From Eumeta japonica (Eukaryota; Arthropoda; Insecta; Lepidoptera; Psychidae): a DNA stretch of 64,000 nt. The position numbers were made by a program, and so were the translations under genes. The stretch covers positions 1 to 64,000 of the forward strand of contig BGZK01000189.1 in NCBI GenBank assembly GCA_005406025.1, given 5' to 3'. Below are positions 45,201-57,335 of this stretch, piece by piece. The notes beneath the pieces are model-generated. The model did no database searches. It was not told the origin of the DNA and saw only the letters and a list, made by a program, of their open reading frames with translations. The first letter of the stretch is position 1; every line of letters begins with the position of its first letter.

Positions 45201-47155
45201 TGGTTTGCACATTGCACGAAGTCGTTTGTTTACCAAAACCCTTTGTTGCTATTAAAGAATCAGTGAATACAACTGAAAGGCGACAGCGTCCGTAATTGAG
45301 TTAAATAATTATTGAGTTCAAAAGTTGCCATCGACGCTCCTGACCGGAATAAAGGACGTCTTCCTGGTGCTGCCGGCGCAAGGGAACAATAAAAAGACAA
45401 TTATCTTCCGGAATTGTTAATGAAGTCTTTCTTCAAAGACAGTTTTCCTTAGATCAAATTATTCCTCTCTAAATAATTTAGTGTTTCATTATGGCAATAA
45501 TTGAACTGTTAATTACTTAGTTGACTAAAATTCGTTTCGCTTCATAATTTACGTTTATGAAAGCTTTTATAGTTAAATTAAATGCATATTATAATTTCTT
45601 GATAAAGGTCGTATATTTAATTTCGTATATTAAAACTATTTGAAATCAACCTCCATCTCGTTTAAAGTTTCAAGATTTTCATTGGAATATTTTCTTTGTA
45701 AATTGAAATGTCGTATGTATTATTACAGACATTTATGTCATATAATTGTATTAACTGAACAGAATTGTTTGTACAACGGAGTTGGTAAAGGTGGTAGTGC
45801 ACATTAATATTTCAACATTATTTGACCCTACACGACATATTGAAAGCCCATCGTTGTTTACATCTAAGAAGAGGCTTTTTCGCTTCGAAGCGTGCGTTTC
45901 TTCATGATGTTTCTCTTCAGCGTTACTGAATTGTATTACAGAATAAACAATTACAATCAAATCTAGCAAAAGTCATTGATACATGTTCGAGACAGAATTT
46001 ATGACTTTCCTTTTGAGTTGAGCGTCCAACCACGAAGCTACCACTGCCCAGGTCAAGAATGGTTTTTGGATACATTTATGGTGTATTAACTTATTTAAAT
46101 TAATTTTAAATAAAACTTTTTTAGGCGAGTAGGATTAAATTTTGGTATCGCTCATCAAGAGACTCCTAGATTATGTTGAATGTAAAACATATATTTCTTA
46201 TGGTACTTTATCATAAACCTTTGCCTGCAAAAGTGTGTAATAATAATACTATCATTTTAAACGAAATAGAATAATAATTACAGTAAGTAACAATGATAAT
46301 AAAATTGATTATACTATTTGTATTTATCTCTCTAATAAAATAGCCTACATTTAAAATAATATTTTCCTTAAACCTCATTTGTTTTAATTATTTTAGTCAT
46401 TAAACAAAAAAAATATATATATTATAATCTAAAGAAGTTTTATTTCTTACACGTGTACGTTGATACACGCATACTTTTTTTTATAACAAATTTTACACCT
46501 CTAATTGGACATTCTAGTTCTCAGAAGTGAAGCTTGAACATGAATTCTATTGAATTTCCTCTAAAAAGAAGTCATTAAAAATACAGGTTTGCATTTATAC
46601 AATTGTTGTGTATAGTAGTAAAACAGACATTTTTCCCGGAAAATACCTTTTACCTGACTTACGATAAACCCCTATCTCTCAGGACGAGATGCACACGAAA
46701 CAATTCGATTTCGATTTAGATTACTTATATATCTGCGCCATTATCCTGGAAAATCGCTTCGGAGTTTAGTTTCCGGATGGTTTTATGTAAATCTCATTTT
46801 TGGGGATCCGTACCTAAAAAGGTAGTAGATGCCCGGTACACAGTCACTGGTGTGTCTATCTGTTTGTAGTTGTGTCTATATCCGTCGGATGTGGAAATCT
46901 GATATTCCAGCACAACTTGTTGTAGTTAAGACGATGAAACATACATTTTCTGTAATGAGTAAAGGGCTAAAACTAATGAGTACTCCTTTCTGCTGTCTCA
47001 CATATCAAACGATATTCACTATTAATGACGAAACCTTCTGTTATTATAATGAAGGGATCTATGCAATGACGGAACACTGAGCTTCGGGTTCCGGTTTGAG
47101 TCCAAGGGCGTAACCGAGGATTTTTTATAAAAAAATATATTTGTTTATATAATAA
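45201..47155. other. AT-rich sequence, no gene supported
   Basis: The minus frame 45751-45969 reads like a short signal-peptide-plus-charged tail but starts at TTG, with a stop just upstream, so I do not call it. The rest is AT-rich. Confidence 0.4.
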
Positions 47156-47159
47156 TACC

Positions 47160-47290
47160 GCTCGCTAACGGTGAACAAAAGCATTTCGAGAAAAGCCACA
47201 TTAGGAAATAGGTGAGAATTTATTTCTTTCGTGTGTCAGTCTTGTGTGAACTCCATAAAACAACAACGGATTCGCAATGTCATGTTGGTT
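47160..47290 (+). repeat. Old SINE fragment
   Basis: CGCTCGCTAACGGTGAACAA, AAGCATTTCGAG, GAGAATTTATTTC and GTGTGTCAGTCTTGTGTGAA recall, with decay, the GCTAACGGTGAAGGAAAACATCG-type text common in lepidopteran SINEs. Confidence 0.4.
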
Positions 47291-47398
47291 CCTATTAAAT
47301 GTGAAAAGGGAGCCTATCACTGGCTGCCCTATATAGCGAGGAATGCCGTGAAGGTATTTAAATATTACAGGCCTCATCAAAAGCTCAAAGCAGTCATA

Positions 47399-47695
47399 AG
47401 AAGCGGTCGTGGCTCAATTATTGAGGACGTTGCCTTCGAACCGAGAGGTACTGGTTCATCCTGGCCGCGGACGAATTGACCGTGATGAGTCTTTGACGTG
47501 AGCCAGTTTAAACCATTCGTACAGTGCCTCGGAGAGAACGTGTTAAGCCGTCGGTCTCGGCCGTCGTCATCTCTTCGGTGGCGATGACGGTTCCCAGCCC
47601 TCTACCGGCTCTAGACCGGCGCAGAGAGTCGAAGGTCTAAGCTCGTGGGAGGGTGTGCCTCACCGGTGCGGCGATTGAAAACCTGGCACAAGTGC
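47399..47695 (+). mobile_element. tRNA-derived SINE, copy 1
   Basis: Collinear with 48165-48455 over its whole length: a tRNA-like head (CGTGGCTC...GGACG...TACTGGTTCATCC), GATGAGTCTTTGACGTGAGC, CCATTCGTACAGTGCC, TTAAGCCGTCGG, GGCTCTAGACCGGCGCAGAG and GCTCGTGGGAGGGTGTGCCT. Box A and box B are more decayed than in copy 2. No poly-A tail. Confidence 0.75.
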
Positions 47696-48164
47696 GAAGC
47701 GTCATCCTGAATTTTAAGTAGAACAGTTACGGTTTTTTTCCCCAAATCATATATTTTCAAAGAGAATAAATAGTCAAGTTAGTGAATTTCCTTGGGGGTG
47801 TAAAATAAAACGTTTAATTTTATTACACTGTTTCATAAATAAAAATGAAAAGGAAAGGAATCGACGTCGAGTTTCGTTAAAACAACGTAAAACGCTGCCG
47901 TCAAATAAATCGCTCTCAACTGTAATGGACTGGGGGTCTTTTTCTTTCATAATTTCTTTTTAAGTGAAAAACTTTCACTTGTTACGTTTGACAACATTTT
48001 TGGGGTAGCATTATTGCTTAGTAATTAAATGACGGCTGTGCGTCGCCGTTTGCCTACCGGTCGTGGAACTGCCTGGCCTGCGAAGTATTTAGTTGACATA
48101 CAGAAGTTGACAAAAGGCAATAGCAACGATTGTATTAAATCGCAATCACTACTTATCGCATCAT

Positions 48165-48455
48165 TGCGATGGTGGCACAGTGGTCGAGGGCGTTCGCGTC
48201 GAACCGGGAGGTTCCGAGTCCGATGCTGGCCGTGGGCGAAATGGCCGATGAGTCTTTAATTTAAGCCAGTGTAAGCCATTCGTACAGTGCCTTGAAGAGC
48301 ACGATTAAGCCGTCGGCTACAGCCATTGTCACCCCATCGTTGCCGGCGGCCGGGACTAGCCCTCGACCGGTTCTAGACCGGCGCGGAGAGCTGAAGGTTT
48401 AAGCTCGTGGAGGGTGTGCCTCAACGGCGCGGCGGATGAAAATCTGATACAAGAG
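48165..48455 (+). mobile_element. tRNA-derived SINE, copy 2
   Basis: TGGCACAGTGG (48173-48183) fits an RNA polymerase III box A, and GGTTCCGAGTCC (48210-48222) fits box B with one extra base. The rest is a ~230-bp non-tRNA body shared with copy 1 (CATTCGTACAGTGCC, GGTTCTAGACCGGCGCGGAG, CTCGTGGAGGGTGTGCCTCA). The pair is about 770 bp apart in the same orientation. It is copied by a partner LINE's enzyme. Confidence 0.8.
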
Positions 48456-48459
48456 ATTA

Positions 48460-49385
48460 ATAAATTAAAGTCCGCCGCTGCATCTGACTATATGTAGGGT
48501 ATGTTCTTGTTAGTCTCAAAGGCTACCATGAGGATTTTCGTTCAAGTTTTGCCAATAAATTGACCGATTCACGAAAACGGCTTAGATTTATAGTTGATGA
48601 ATATTTTGTGTAAATACACTAATGTTATCATGATGTTTATAAGAAATAGGCGAAAAAAATCGTAATTTCACTTAGCTATACCATGCTGTGCGTTGCGTAC
48701 GTCGATAATCTCGTATGAAAATAATCTACGGTTGAGGAATTGTTCCTCTCAAACATTTCCAAAGTTAATTCCGAAAATAGCAACATTTCTTTGCGGTTTG
48801 TAGCGATTGTAATAGAATTGGCAAAAGTTTTCAAAAAAGTTATCGTTCTGCAAAGATCGCTACATTTTATTAACGTACACGTTATTTTAGACTTCAACCA
48901 GGCTACCCCTTTCAAAGTTAATGTTGCCAGAAATTTTCCCGTCACAGGCAGTTTTTGTGACTGTACTTATTCTTGCCTATAAGTAATATAATTGTTTTAA
49001 GAAAAGGATATATGTAATACGAGAATTTGATTTATGTTTTTCAATTATTCTTATTTTTTATTTATATTTGATATTCTCCCAATTTTATAGAAGGAAATAC
49101 TCTGTTTCTGTTGAGTCAAATTAACTAATTGAAATGCAGTTTTCTTATCACAATGACAAAACTGAGAGAACCCACAAAATTAAAAATACTGTGCAACGCT
49201 GGTGTTAAGCACAGCGAATAGCTAATGTTTCAAATATCGATAGACAGAAAAAAAAAAATGTTGTTTTAATCAAATTTTTATCTCTAAAGCAAACACAACA
49301 CGTGCTTCTAGTTCTGTTTCCTATAGTTATTTTCAGAAATGTACTCTCACCTTTTATATTTATTTGGGAATATCTTATATTCTTA
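48460..49385. other. AT-rich sequence, no feature seen
   Basis: Overlapping frames on both strands at 48676-48982 (about 80-90 codons) show no domain. Confidence 0.45.
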
Positions 49386-49394
49386 TTTTGGCGT

Positions 49395-49560
49395 CGCGTG
49401 ATGTCATCTTAAAATAGCGCCTCCCCTCTGCTTTCTTGGGTGTCAAACGAAACGACTAAAGGAAAATATCATGTGTTGCTGTATAGGCGACGGACTGGCA
49501 ACACTATGGCATGACAGCTGGCGCACTAATGCGAGCATTAAGGACACCATTGAATTGAAG
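49395..49560 (+). repeat. Lepidopteran repeat fragment
   Basis: GGGTGTCAAACGAAACGACT, then AAGGAAAATATCATGTGTTG and CTGTATAGGCGACGGACTGG CAAC. This matches, from memory, a common lepidopteran repeat (GTGTCAAACGAGGCGACTAAG ... TATAGGCGACGGACTGGCAAC). No coding frame. Confidence 0.6.
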
Positions 49561-49867
49561 AAAATCTTATAAAGCATGTATGTACTTATTGTATGTATAA
49601 ATCTATACTAATATGATATACAAATTGGTAAATTTTGTTATCTTGTTTGTTTGTAAGGCATGATATCAGCGACCATTGGATAGATACAATTTTTTTTTAT
49701 CGATAGGATTCTTGCGTCTTTGAGTTACCATACGCTATTTTTTATTATGAAAACGAGCATTACTTCTGATTTCATCAGGGTGTCAATAACTTTTGTAGTA
49801 TCTATCTGATTTTGATCGGATTTTTTTTTGATCTAAATATTATGATGTTGCAAAGGGTATGGTAGCA

Positions 49868-49905
49868 TTTTTCCCGGCTTCGCTTACGTGTTTGTAGATT
49901 TTGCT
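49868..49905 (+). repeat. CCCGGCTTCGC tail motif
   Basis: TTTTTCCCGGCTTCGCTTACG resembles the conserved tail motif of RTE-like repeats; isolated here. Confidence 0.35.
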
Positions 49906-50124
49906 GTTTTGGTCTCATTTTTTTTATTATGTGAAATGTGATGTGAAAAAATGTATACTTTTGTGTATGCCAATTTCTAATACCATTTGAGTTTTCATGG
50001 GTTGTAGCCGGAATAAGGATATAATATAATCAGGATATTATGAGAACAAACATAGTATTCCAAACGGATTTAAATTGTTTGTGCATTTTATTGATGTAGA
50101 TAATGAATTATTGTAATTGAGACC

Positions 50125-50240
50125 GACATCAAAATCGGAATCGAAAGTGGAAACGCAATTAAAATTTATAACAGGATCGGGTTCGGAATTATGATTGAAA
50201 AAGCGATGGCTCGACGTAAAAGACGAAGAATTTAGTCTAT
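50125..50240 (-). repeat. Hexamer-periodic array, copy 6
   Basis: On the plus strand GACCGA CATCAA AATCGG, AATCGA AAGTGG AAACGC and onward, then GGATCGGGTTCGGAATTATG, keep a 6-base phase; it is the reverse complement of the other arrays. GACGTAAAAGACGAAGAAT follows where the head would be. Confidence 0.55.
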
Positions 50241-50244
50241 GTCC

Positions 50245-51170
50245 CTGAAAGTTAAAAGGCGAAAGCTACTGAACTGTATAAAGAAAAAAAAGCTATAATA
50301 AATTACGCATTTTTTTTTTGATCACAACATTGTAACAGATAAATTCGTCGTATTCGCTCGGCGACAAATATTTCTTTATTCTCTCATATTTCATCACTTC
50401 ATCTTTAAGGAATATGAATCAGAAAATGAACAGGGCAAAGGCGATAAAAAATTGAAATCTCTGTTGTAACACCGAATTAATATGTATTTACAGAGGTTCT
50501 CTATTTTGCTAACTCTAATAGAGGTCCTAGCAGTGAAACAAAAAAGGTGTTACATAGTTGTTATGTTGATATTATGGTATCTATAGCTTTATTCGCTTCA
50601 GTTATTGCTCAGGATTTACACCTGTCTGTTGATAGAATGAACTAGTTCGTTTTCTGTTGTAATAAAAATGGACTCGGTAAAGATAAATCGAAAACAGTGG
50701 CCCAGAGCTGCCACGAGCTTGAATATATTCCCATATTGGAACGCATCCAACACGAAATTTACGGCTTATGTATAATTTAAATTATGGCCATTATCCCTTC
50801 CTTTGCCCTACTAAATTTTTTCGAGGGTGCTCATGCATTCATCAGAGATCGGAACGTTCTTAGATTCATGAAAATTATAATGCAATTATTGAGTTTCTAT
50901 ACATTTAACAATACTGTAGAATTGTCACACTTTGTATTGAATTGCTTGCACATTGAAAATATTTACGAATGCTGATTGCGGAGAATAAATACAACAAGAC
51001 TGTTTATAGAATCTTTTTCTGTCTGTTTTTCTGTTTCAACTTATTAATCTCCAAAATTATTATACTACGCGAATTTTCATGGGGTTCTGACAGGTAACTC
51101 GTGCGTAACTTGGAGCAACATATGACATTATTATATCGAACTTGGCTCACGGATAATTGCTAGTTACTAA
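50245..51170. other. AT-rich sequence, no feature seen
   Basis: Nothing recognised; short frames only. Confidence 0.5.
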
Positions 51171-51175
51171 AAATT

Positions 51176-51225
51176 AAATCTATGTGCACAAATTGCGGGC
51201 ACCAGCAATTTGTGCACATAGATTT
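51176..51225. repeat. Perfect 21-bp hairpin
   Basis: 51176-51196 (AAATCTATGTGCACAAATTGC-type arm) pairs exactly with 51205-51225 around the 8-base loop GGGCACCA. The total of 50 bases is shorter than a usual microRNA precursor, and perfect pairing is atypical of one. Confidence 0.9.
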
Positions 51226-51241
51226 CATTATACATTATAAA

Positions 51242-51277
51242 AACTTCATTATAGACTAAGCTGTCTATAATGAAGTT
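51242..51277. repeat. Perfect 15-bp hairpin
   Basis: AACTTCATTATAGAC (51242-51256) pairs exactly with GTCTATAATGAAGTT (51263-51277), loop TAAGCT. It lies 16 bases after the previous hairpin. Confidence 0.9.
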
Positions 51278-53108
51278 GCTCAACTCTCTGGATTTCGAAG
51301 GTATCAGAGTGTGAGGGGTTAATATTGAGGATTGCAGTTTAAGTAAGTAATATCGAGGAGTTTCTTCAATATGAAAGGATGGACGGAAGGCATATGTGGG
51401 CTGAAGATAATTGCATACCTTCATTATTATATAAATTGGCAAATAATTAATTACTTCATTGTATTTATAGTCTTAGAAATTTTGTAATAAATATGGAAAA
51501 TAAGTTTAATATTATTTATAAGAATATTAATCATAAAATTCATATAAGTAATATTTATTTTAATGTAACGACAATATTTATGCAACATTATCGCGTAAAT
51601 TACATACCAATTTAATTTATAAAAACAATTAGTGTCCATTATCACAGCTTTCTTCCATAATTTCTAACTGAATAAAACAAATTCAATTTTTAATAAAATT
51701 GCTATATCACTAAATTAGGAAGCCGAGTTAAATAAACAGGCTTCAGGTTAAAAAGAGGAATTTAAACAAAATTCTGCTAAATATGTCTTTCTATTTATAT
51801 GACAGCTTAGTAGAAAATAAAATAGTAGAAGTTGTCGCATTTATCTTTACTCATAACTCCATTCTTATAATTACTTCTCCCTAAGCGGACTTAAACTATG
51901 GAAATTATATTAGTACTATATACTAGAGTAGGTGTTTGCTATTCAACATAATCAAATTAAATCTCGACATTCTTAGTTCGAACAATAGTTGTTACCATAA
52001 AATTGAGTCGAGACTTAGTGTCGATAGGTTTCTTCGTATATTATAATATTTTATGAGATTTTGTACTTAAACTATATTACAAAATGCATATTATAAAATG
52101 TGAGACGATATATTAGAATTGATAACCAAAAAAAAGCAAAGCATTCTTATTTTTTGTAAAAAAAACATAAAAGTATTCTTGTATCAGCTTGTTTAATTAA
52201 AGTGACTGCTTACTTTTAAAGTTAGGCTTTCTTTTATGAAAATTAAACAAACTCCAAAGGATATTTTCATAATTTTATATTTTTATTTGTATTTGAGTAA
52301 AGCGATGAAATAAAAGTAAAATGGCAAAATATTAAAATAAAAAGACATTTTAGAAATTCGAATAATATTTTAGTACTGTTCTAAATATCAATCTCCGACT
52401 TGATTCGTGGTCTTGCAATAAAATAGAAATTGACGTGTTTTTACTTATTCCTTCGTTTCTTTCACCAATAATAGAACATCATCAGTGAAACGCGAAGATA
52501 TTTTTAAATATATCTTTATATAGAAAATTCATGTAATATCTCACAAATAAAAAAAAAAAAATAAGAAAAAAAGTCGACTTCACCGACAAATAACAATTTT
52601 TTTTTCGCCGTGGGACGTTCCAGCGCCGATGGTTCTAATGACACATAAAAGTGATGAGTTCTGTCGAATGTTCCGACCGCGTAAACATTTAAGGGGCGAC
52701 TTTTAGCATTTAGTTTATGGTTTGTCTGTTTTTTTTTATCTTAGTTATTTGTAAGTTATATACGAATGTTGGGTGTTTCACGAGAGGAGTGTTCGTTGTT
52801 GCCATTCGACTTGTACTAAAGTCCTTTATCTACGTAAACCTTAAAACTACTTCGTAATGTCTACCCGAGACATTATGTATGTAGAAGTTCGGTAATATCC
52901 TAGAATTAAATACATTGTTACATTTCGTGGTATTCTCATTTTATTGATATTTCATTATATTATATTCAATTTGTACCCGTCATATCGTCGATTGTAAAGT
53001 ATTTAACATTGATTTTACACTATTTATTATATTTACGTAACATTAGACCATAATAGTTAGGCACACGCTCCTCCCAATAGTCGAAATGCTCTTCTTTGGT
53101 CCTATTTA

Positions 53109-53133
53109 TAGATGGTATGTTCCATACCATCTA
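53109..53133. repeat. Perfect 11-bp hairpin
   Basis: TAGATGGTATG, loop TTC, CATACCATCTA. Confidence 0.85.
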
Positions 53134-53550
53134 GTCGTATCATCTTGTTATAACGCAAAGTATTTAATTGTAAACGTTGACAAACGTTTAACCGTCATCG
53201 CTTAATCAAATGTTTGTTAATATTTACTACTTATGATTGAGCACATTATGATACAATCTCAGGACGGTAAGTCACGTATGCAAGACGAGGAAGTATGCGC
53301 TAGACAGTTTTTAAAATATTTATAATAGTAGGTATATCGGGTTTGTATTGCGATTGCTGTCTTATCGTCCAACTCGTTTTTATATAAATATTATAATAAT
53401 ATTTTTTATTAAAAAAAAAATCCTTATTAAAAAAAAAAACTAAACGATTGTGTCGACATTGAGACAAAAATAATGTTTGCTAATAATTTACAGGAAAGAG
53501 ATAAAAGGAGGGTGCGCGATGCAATTACATTAGAATTGACAAATGGCGAT

Positions 53551-53570
53551 TGACAAGCTATAGCTTGTCA
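53551..53570. repeat. 20-bp perfect palindrome
   Basis: TGACAAGCTATAGCTTGTCA reads the same on both strands. GACAAGCTACAGC recurs at about 53589-53601, just downstream. Confidence 0.9.
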
Positions 53571-54105
53571 CAAGCAAGCAAGCACAAAGACAAGCTACAG
53601 CATAAAAATTCTGATACCAAAGAATATACCTTTCTTATCAGTTAATACAGTTATTTGTGCAAAGGGAGACGCGTGCCACTAAGTTAACGCCCGGGTCAGC
53701 GTTTAAAATATGCATTTTATTTCGGTAAATATGTATATTCATAATTTTTTGCCTTTTCATACAAACACACGAGCCGAAATGGAGTCGTACAGTAAACATT
53801 AAATTTCCGAAATAAACATTTATATTAACGATTTGGTACGATGCCATACTATATTACAAACTTATCCGTAGTTTGATAACCGGTCTGATAATAAATAATG
53901 CTCATTTAAACTTGAATAAGCTCTTCGACTACGCATTTCTTATAACTAACTGTAAAAAAAAAATATCAACCTGCACGTCGACTTTTTGAAATCACAAATC
54001 ATGAACCATTTTTATCCTACGTTTTTATTAACTTTCTGCATCACGACTTTTCACTCAGCGATTATACAAAAAATACACTCTGGGCGAAGTTTGTGTGAGT
54101 GTGGC

Positions 54106-54200
54106 AAAAATCTTTTTAGCCGGAGCCCCGCGGCCGCGGCGTTGTTACGGCCCGAGAGCACTTTGGAAATAACCCGGCATGAAACGCCGCCTAAATATTT
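54106..54200. other. Short GC-rich patch
   Basis: CGGAGCCCCGCGGCCGCGGC and neighbours stand out from the flanks, inside a 91-codon plus frame (53986-54261) with no domain. Confidence 0.3.
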
Positions 54201-56995
54201 TACCTGCTGCCTTCCTTATAAATATTTGTTCAGGTATCTGTTTATATATTTTTGTCGTTAAATACACTATTTGGTATGGCATATACATTTTATTGCGTGA
54301 AACAGTAGTTTAAAAGAAAAAGAAAATTTATTACCGAAAACTATATGCTCTCAATAATGTTTATAATATTATAATATATGAAATCATACACACGGTGTTT
54401 GTTTTTTTTTATGGGGTGTGTTGTTATGACACAGTACTAAATATTTATTTCGTAACCGAGACGCGATACATGACGTCATGCTGAATAATTGGAACATTTA
54501 TATATTTGTGTATGAAAATGTCGAGATACAATCATTAACATATAAGTTACATTGAAAATTTGATTGTTGTTGCAATAATTTGTTTTTCATTACGATAGTT
54601 AACTGCATATCTAAAAAAAAATCAGTGTTCTTATACTTCATTATTTTTCATATTATCTAGAAGGTATCCAAATATATTTTACAGCATTGTGAATTACACT
54701 CATACTAAATAGTCCTCCTGCAAAAAAATAATAGTATAGGACTCTATTTGTTTACATTGGAAAACCTCCAATATAAACCTATATTGTTTACACAATTTGT
54801 AAATTTTGATTGAACAGTTCTCGATACTGCCATTTATTCTATTGTTTACGTCTAAAGATGATATACTTATGACTTTGTCTACAAGTAAAGGTGACAACAA
54901 GTCGGCGTTCCAGAATTTGTGACCACGAGTATATACAGCAATACTTACTATACAGCGATTTGAGCGTTGGACACTCGGCATTTCCCCTAGCGAGCCATGA
55001 CGGCGACGACGCAAGTAAAGTGCGATAAAGCGAGTATTCTATTGCTTCCGTAGTGAATTTTCTTGTCAGGGTCAAGTTGAAAACCATCTGTTTGTTTTAC
55101 TGCTCATTTTTTTCATCTCATATCCCGAAGAACGGCTGCGGTAGAACATTTACACTGCAGACGCGAAGGCGAAGGTTAAGCAAAATTTTTGGGCAAAAAT
55201 ATATTCTACTACAAAAAGACGTACGTGTTATGAGAACTCCACCTCGAGGACACGCCCCAGGACATGTTATCACATATGATATTCCATTAGGGAATAAAGA
55301 TTATATCGTAAAGCTTCCACGCTTCGTATAAATAGGTCGCAAGACTTACACGATTTTCGGCTTAAATTCCGAAGAGATGTCGTACATTTCGTATCAGTGC
55401 CGTTATGAATTTTGTTATCGTATAAAAAAATAGGTCAAGTACGTAGGGGCGCAAAATAATAACAAAAAATATTTATATATATTTAAACGTGTCATAAAAT
55501 TTGTTAGTTGCGAAAAGCGATATAAAATACTTTTTTGAAAAATTGAATTCTTATTAATGTATAGGTATATTTAGGTACATTTGCACAAAATGGTTATATA
55601 AATGTACTGTCAAAGGTATCACACATTATTTTGATGTTAATTTTGGATTTTGGCTTAATGAACAAGTAAACAAACTGTGCTAATATTCAAATGTGCTAAT
55701 ATTAAAAGTTGTAAAATACAGCTTCAATTAAGGTTTGAAACATTATGAATTATGAGTATTGAGTTAGTTTAATGTTACCATCAATGTATGATGTTTGTTA
55801 TTGTAATTATTTTGAAACAGGAATTAAGAAACTAACGGCGAAATATGGAATATTAACAGATTATTGTCTTCTTTTGTATTACTAGGCAGAGAAACACGAG
55901 AAACAATTATTTATCAATACTTCTAAATATATCGATAATAAGTAACAGATAAATTATTCGCTTAATCTATTTTTTTGGTTTTACTATTGTCATATACAGG
56001 ATGGAATCGATCATTCGTCTTTAGCAAATATTAATAATCTCCTTCTTTTTAGAACAACTTTGGTAATTTTGGTCGCAAATTTGTGGCACCACGTACGAAC
56101 TCGAATCCTGCCCCATATTCGAGCTCCGCGATTTATTTTTTAATTAATTTGTCTAGTGATTTACCTACAAATGACACTTGATGTTGACAGTGATGTAAAA
56201 GATCGCCAATGATATTATTAAATTAGTTTTTTAATTTTCCACGCGTTCCACTCACCTCTAAACAAACAAGGCAAACTAAGGCAAATTCTCGTGTAAATGA
56301 TACACTACAAGCAATAATACTAGCGGACTCACAGATTGTTGACTGTCAGGGTGTTTCACTATAAAGTCTTAGAGTCGCAGCAATGTCATTTCTGCAAACT
56401 GTCCAGCAATAAAACTCATTTACATATTCGGTACCAGGGAAGCGCATTGTTATTAAACAATTCAATATTAATCACACACAATGTTAGTTTGAAAAACGTC
56501 AATATCGTAAACGTAGCACTTATACCATAACTGTAACTTTAAAAATAGGGAATAAACAAAATACCTAGCTTCCGTGCAAGTTCAACGACCGGACGCGGCT
56601 ACGCTAGTGCTTAGCCGGGAGGACGCGGCGTGACGCAAAACCCTCAGTGGCTGTGTGTCGCGGTGCACTGGCCACGCTTGTTATACAAACACAAAATTTA
56701 ATTCCTGTATTCAGTCACTATTTCTAATTCAAGAGAGGTTTGCACATAACCGCTCTACGTGTTCTATCAATATGAAACACGCTCTATTTTTTAAAATTCT
56801 GCATAACGTCTGTTAAAAGCGCATTCAATTACGTGCGGTAGTTTTGGGTAATGAGCGAATAAACAAATGTACAGACGGACGAAAATTCAAAAAATGATCG
56901 CGTCGACTTCTATTGCTCTTATAACGTACCATATTAGTTTTTTATAAATATTTCCTAAGCATATGTCACCTTATTTACAGTCTTATTGTCTACGC
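54201..56995. other. No gene supported
   Basis: 54940-55330 is less AT-rich and open on both strands without a domain. 56570-56680 is GC-rich (GGACGCGGCTACGCTAGTGC, GGGAGGACGCGGCGTGACGC). The rest is AT-rich. Confidence 0.4.
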
Positions 56996-56999
56996 CCAT

Positions 57000-57335
57000 A
57001 ACTATTTTCTACAAGATGCGCCGTGCCCTTCGAACAGTGAGCAACATGCGCCCCCTACTTGCACAGCTTCAGCCCTATATCGGTCACCGGTATGAAGTTA
57101 CGATTCCACTTTCGCCATCCCCACGTCTCGGTAGGGCATCATAAATTTTTATTACGCGACGCGGGGGGCGTCACGTGACGGCCGAAATTACCACTTAGAC
57201 GTTTGATATCCGTACGCCCTCCGTTATGCGTGTGATTTTTATGGACGCCTTATTAGATACGTTATCTTTATGAAAAGGCAGCCGAAAGCGGTAATTGTTT
57301 GCTTTTCTCTTTTCATCCTTGCTCATCGCCGAAGC
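57000..57335. promoter_or_regulatory. Candidate conserved regulatory island
   Basis: Complex CpG-rich sequence with GCATCATAAATTTTTATTAC, a GTCACGTGAC E-box palindrome, GTGATTTTTATGGACGCC, GATACGTTATCTTTATG and GGTAATTGTTTGC. These include Cdx/Abd-B-like TTTTAT(T/G) sites. No open frame of note. I infer enhancer-type DNA. Confidence 0.4.

Larger units (their letters stand above)
51280..54105. other. AT-rich sequence with small palindromes, no gene
   Basis: One of the most AT-rich parts of the window. It holds the palindromes listed at 53109 and 53551 and a poly-A-rich stretch near 53410-53440. Confidence 0.5.

Noticed and set aside
45751..45969. Minus frame resembling a signal peptide followed by a charged, Lys-Arg-containing peptide (neuropeptide-like)
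   Set aside because: It starts at TTG with an in-frame stop just upstream, no ATG is available, and no repeated peptide or amidation pattern follows.
51176..51225. MicroRNA precursor
   Set aside because: Only 50 bases, perfectly paired, with an 8-base loop; real precursors are longer and have bulges. I also found no match to well-known insect microRNAs.
54700..55014. 104-codon minus frame with a GTAAGT site inside it
   Set aside because: No domain and no supporting acceptor or second exon. A donor-like hexamer is common by chance.
56090..56125. TCGAATCCTGCC as part of a tRNA T-arm
   Set aside because: No D-arm, anticodon arm or acceptor pairing can be built around it.
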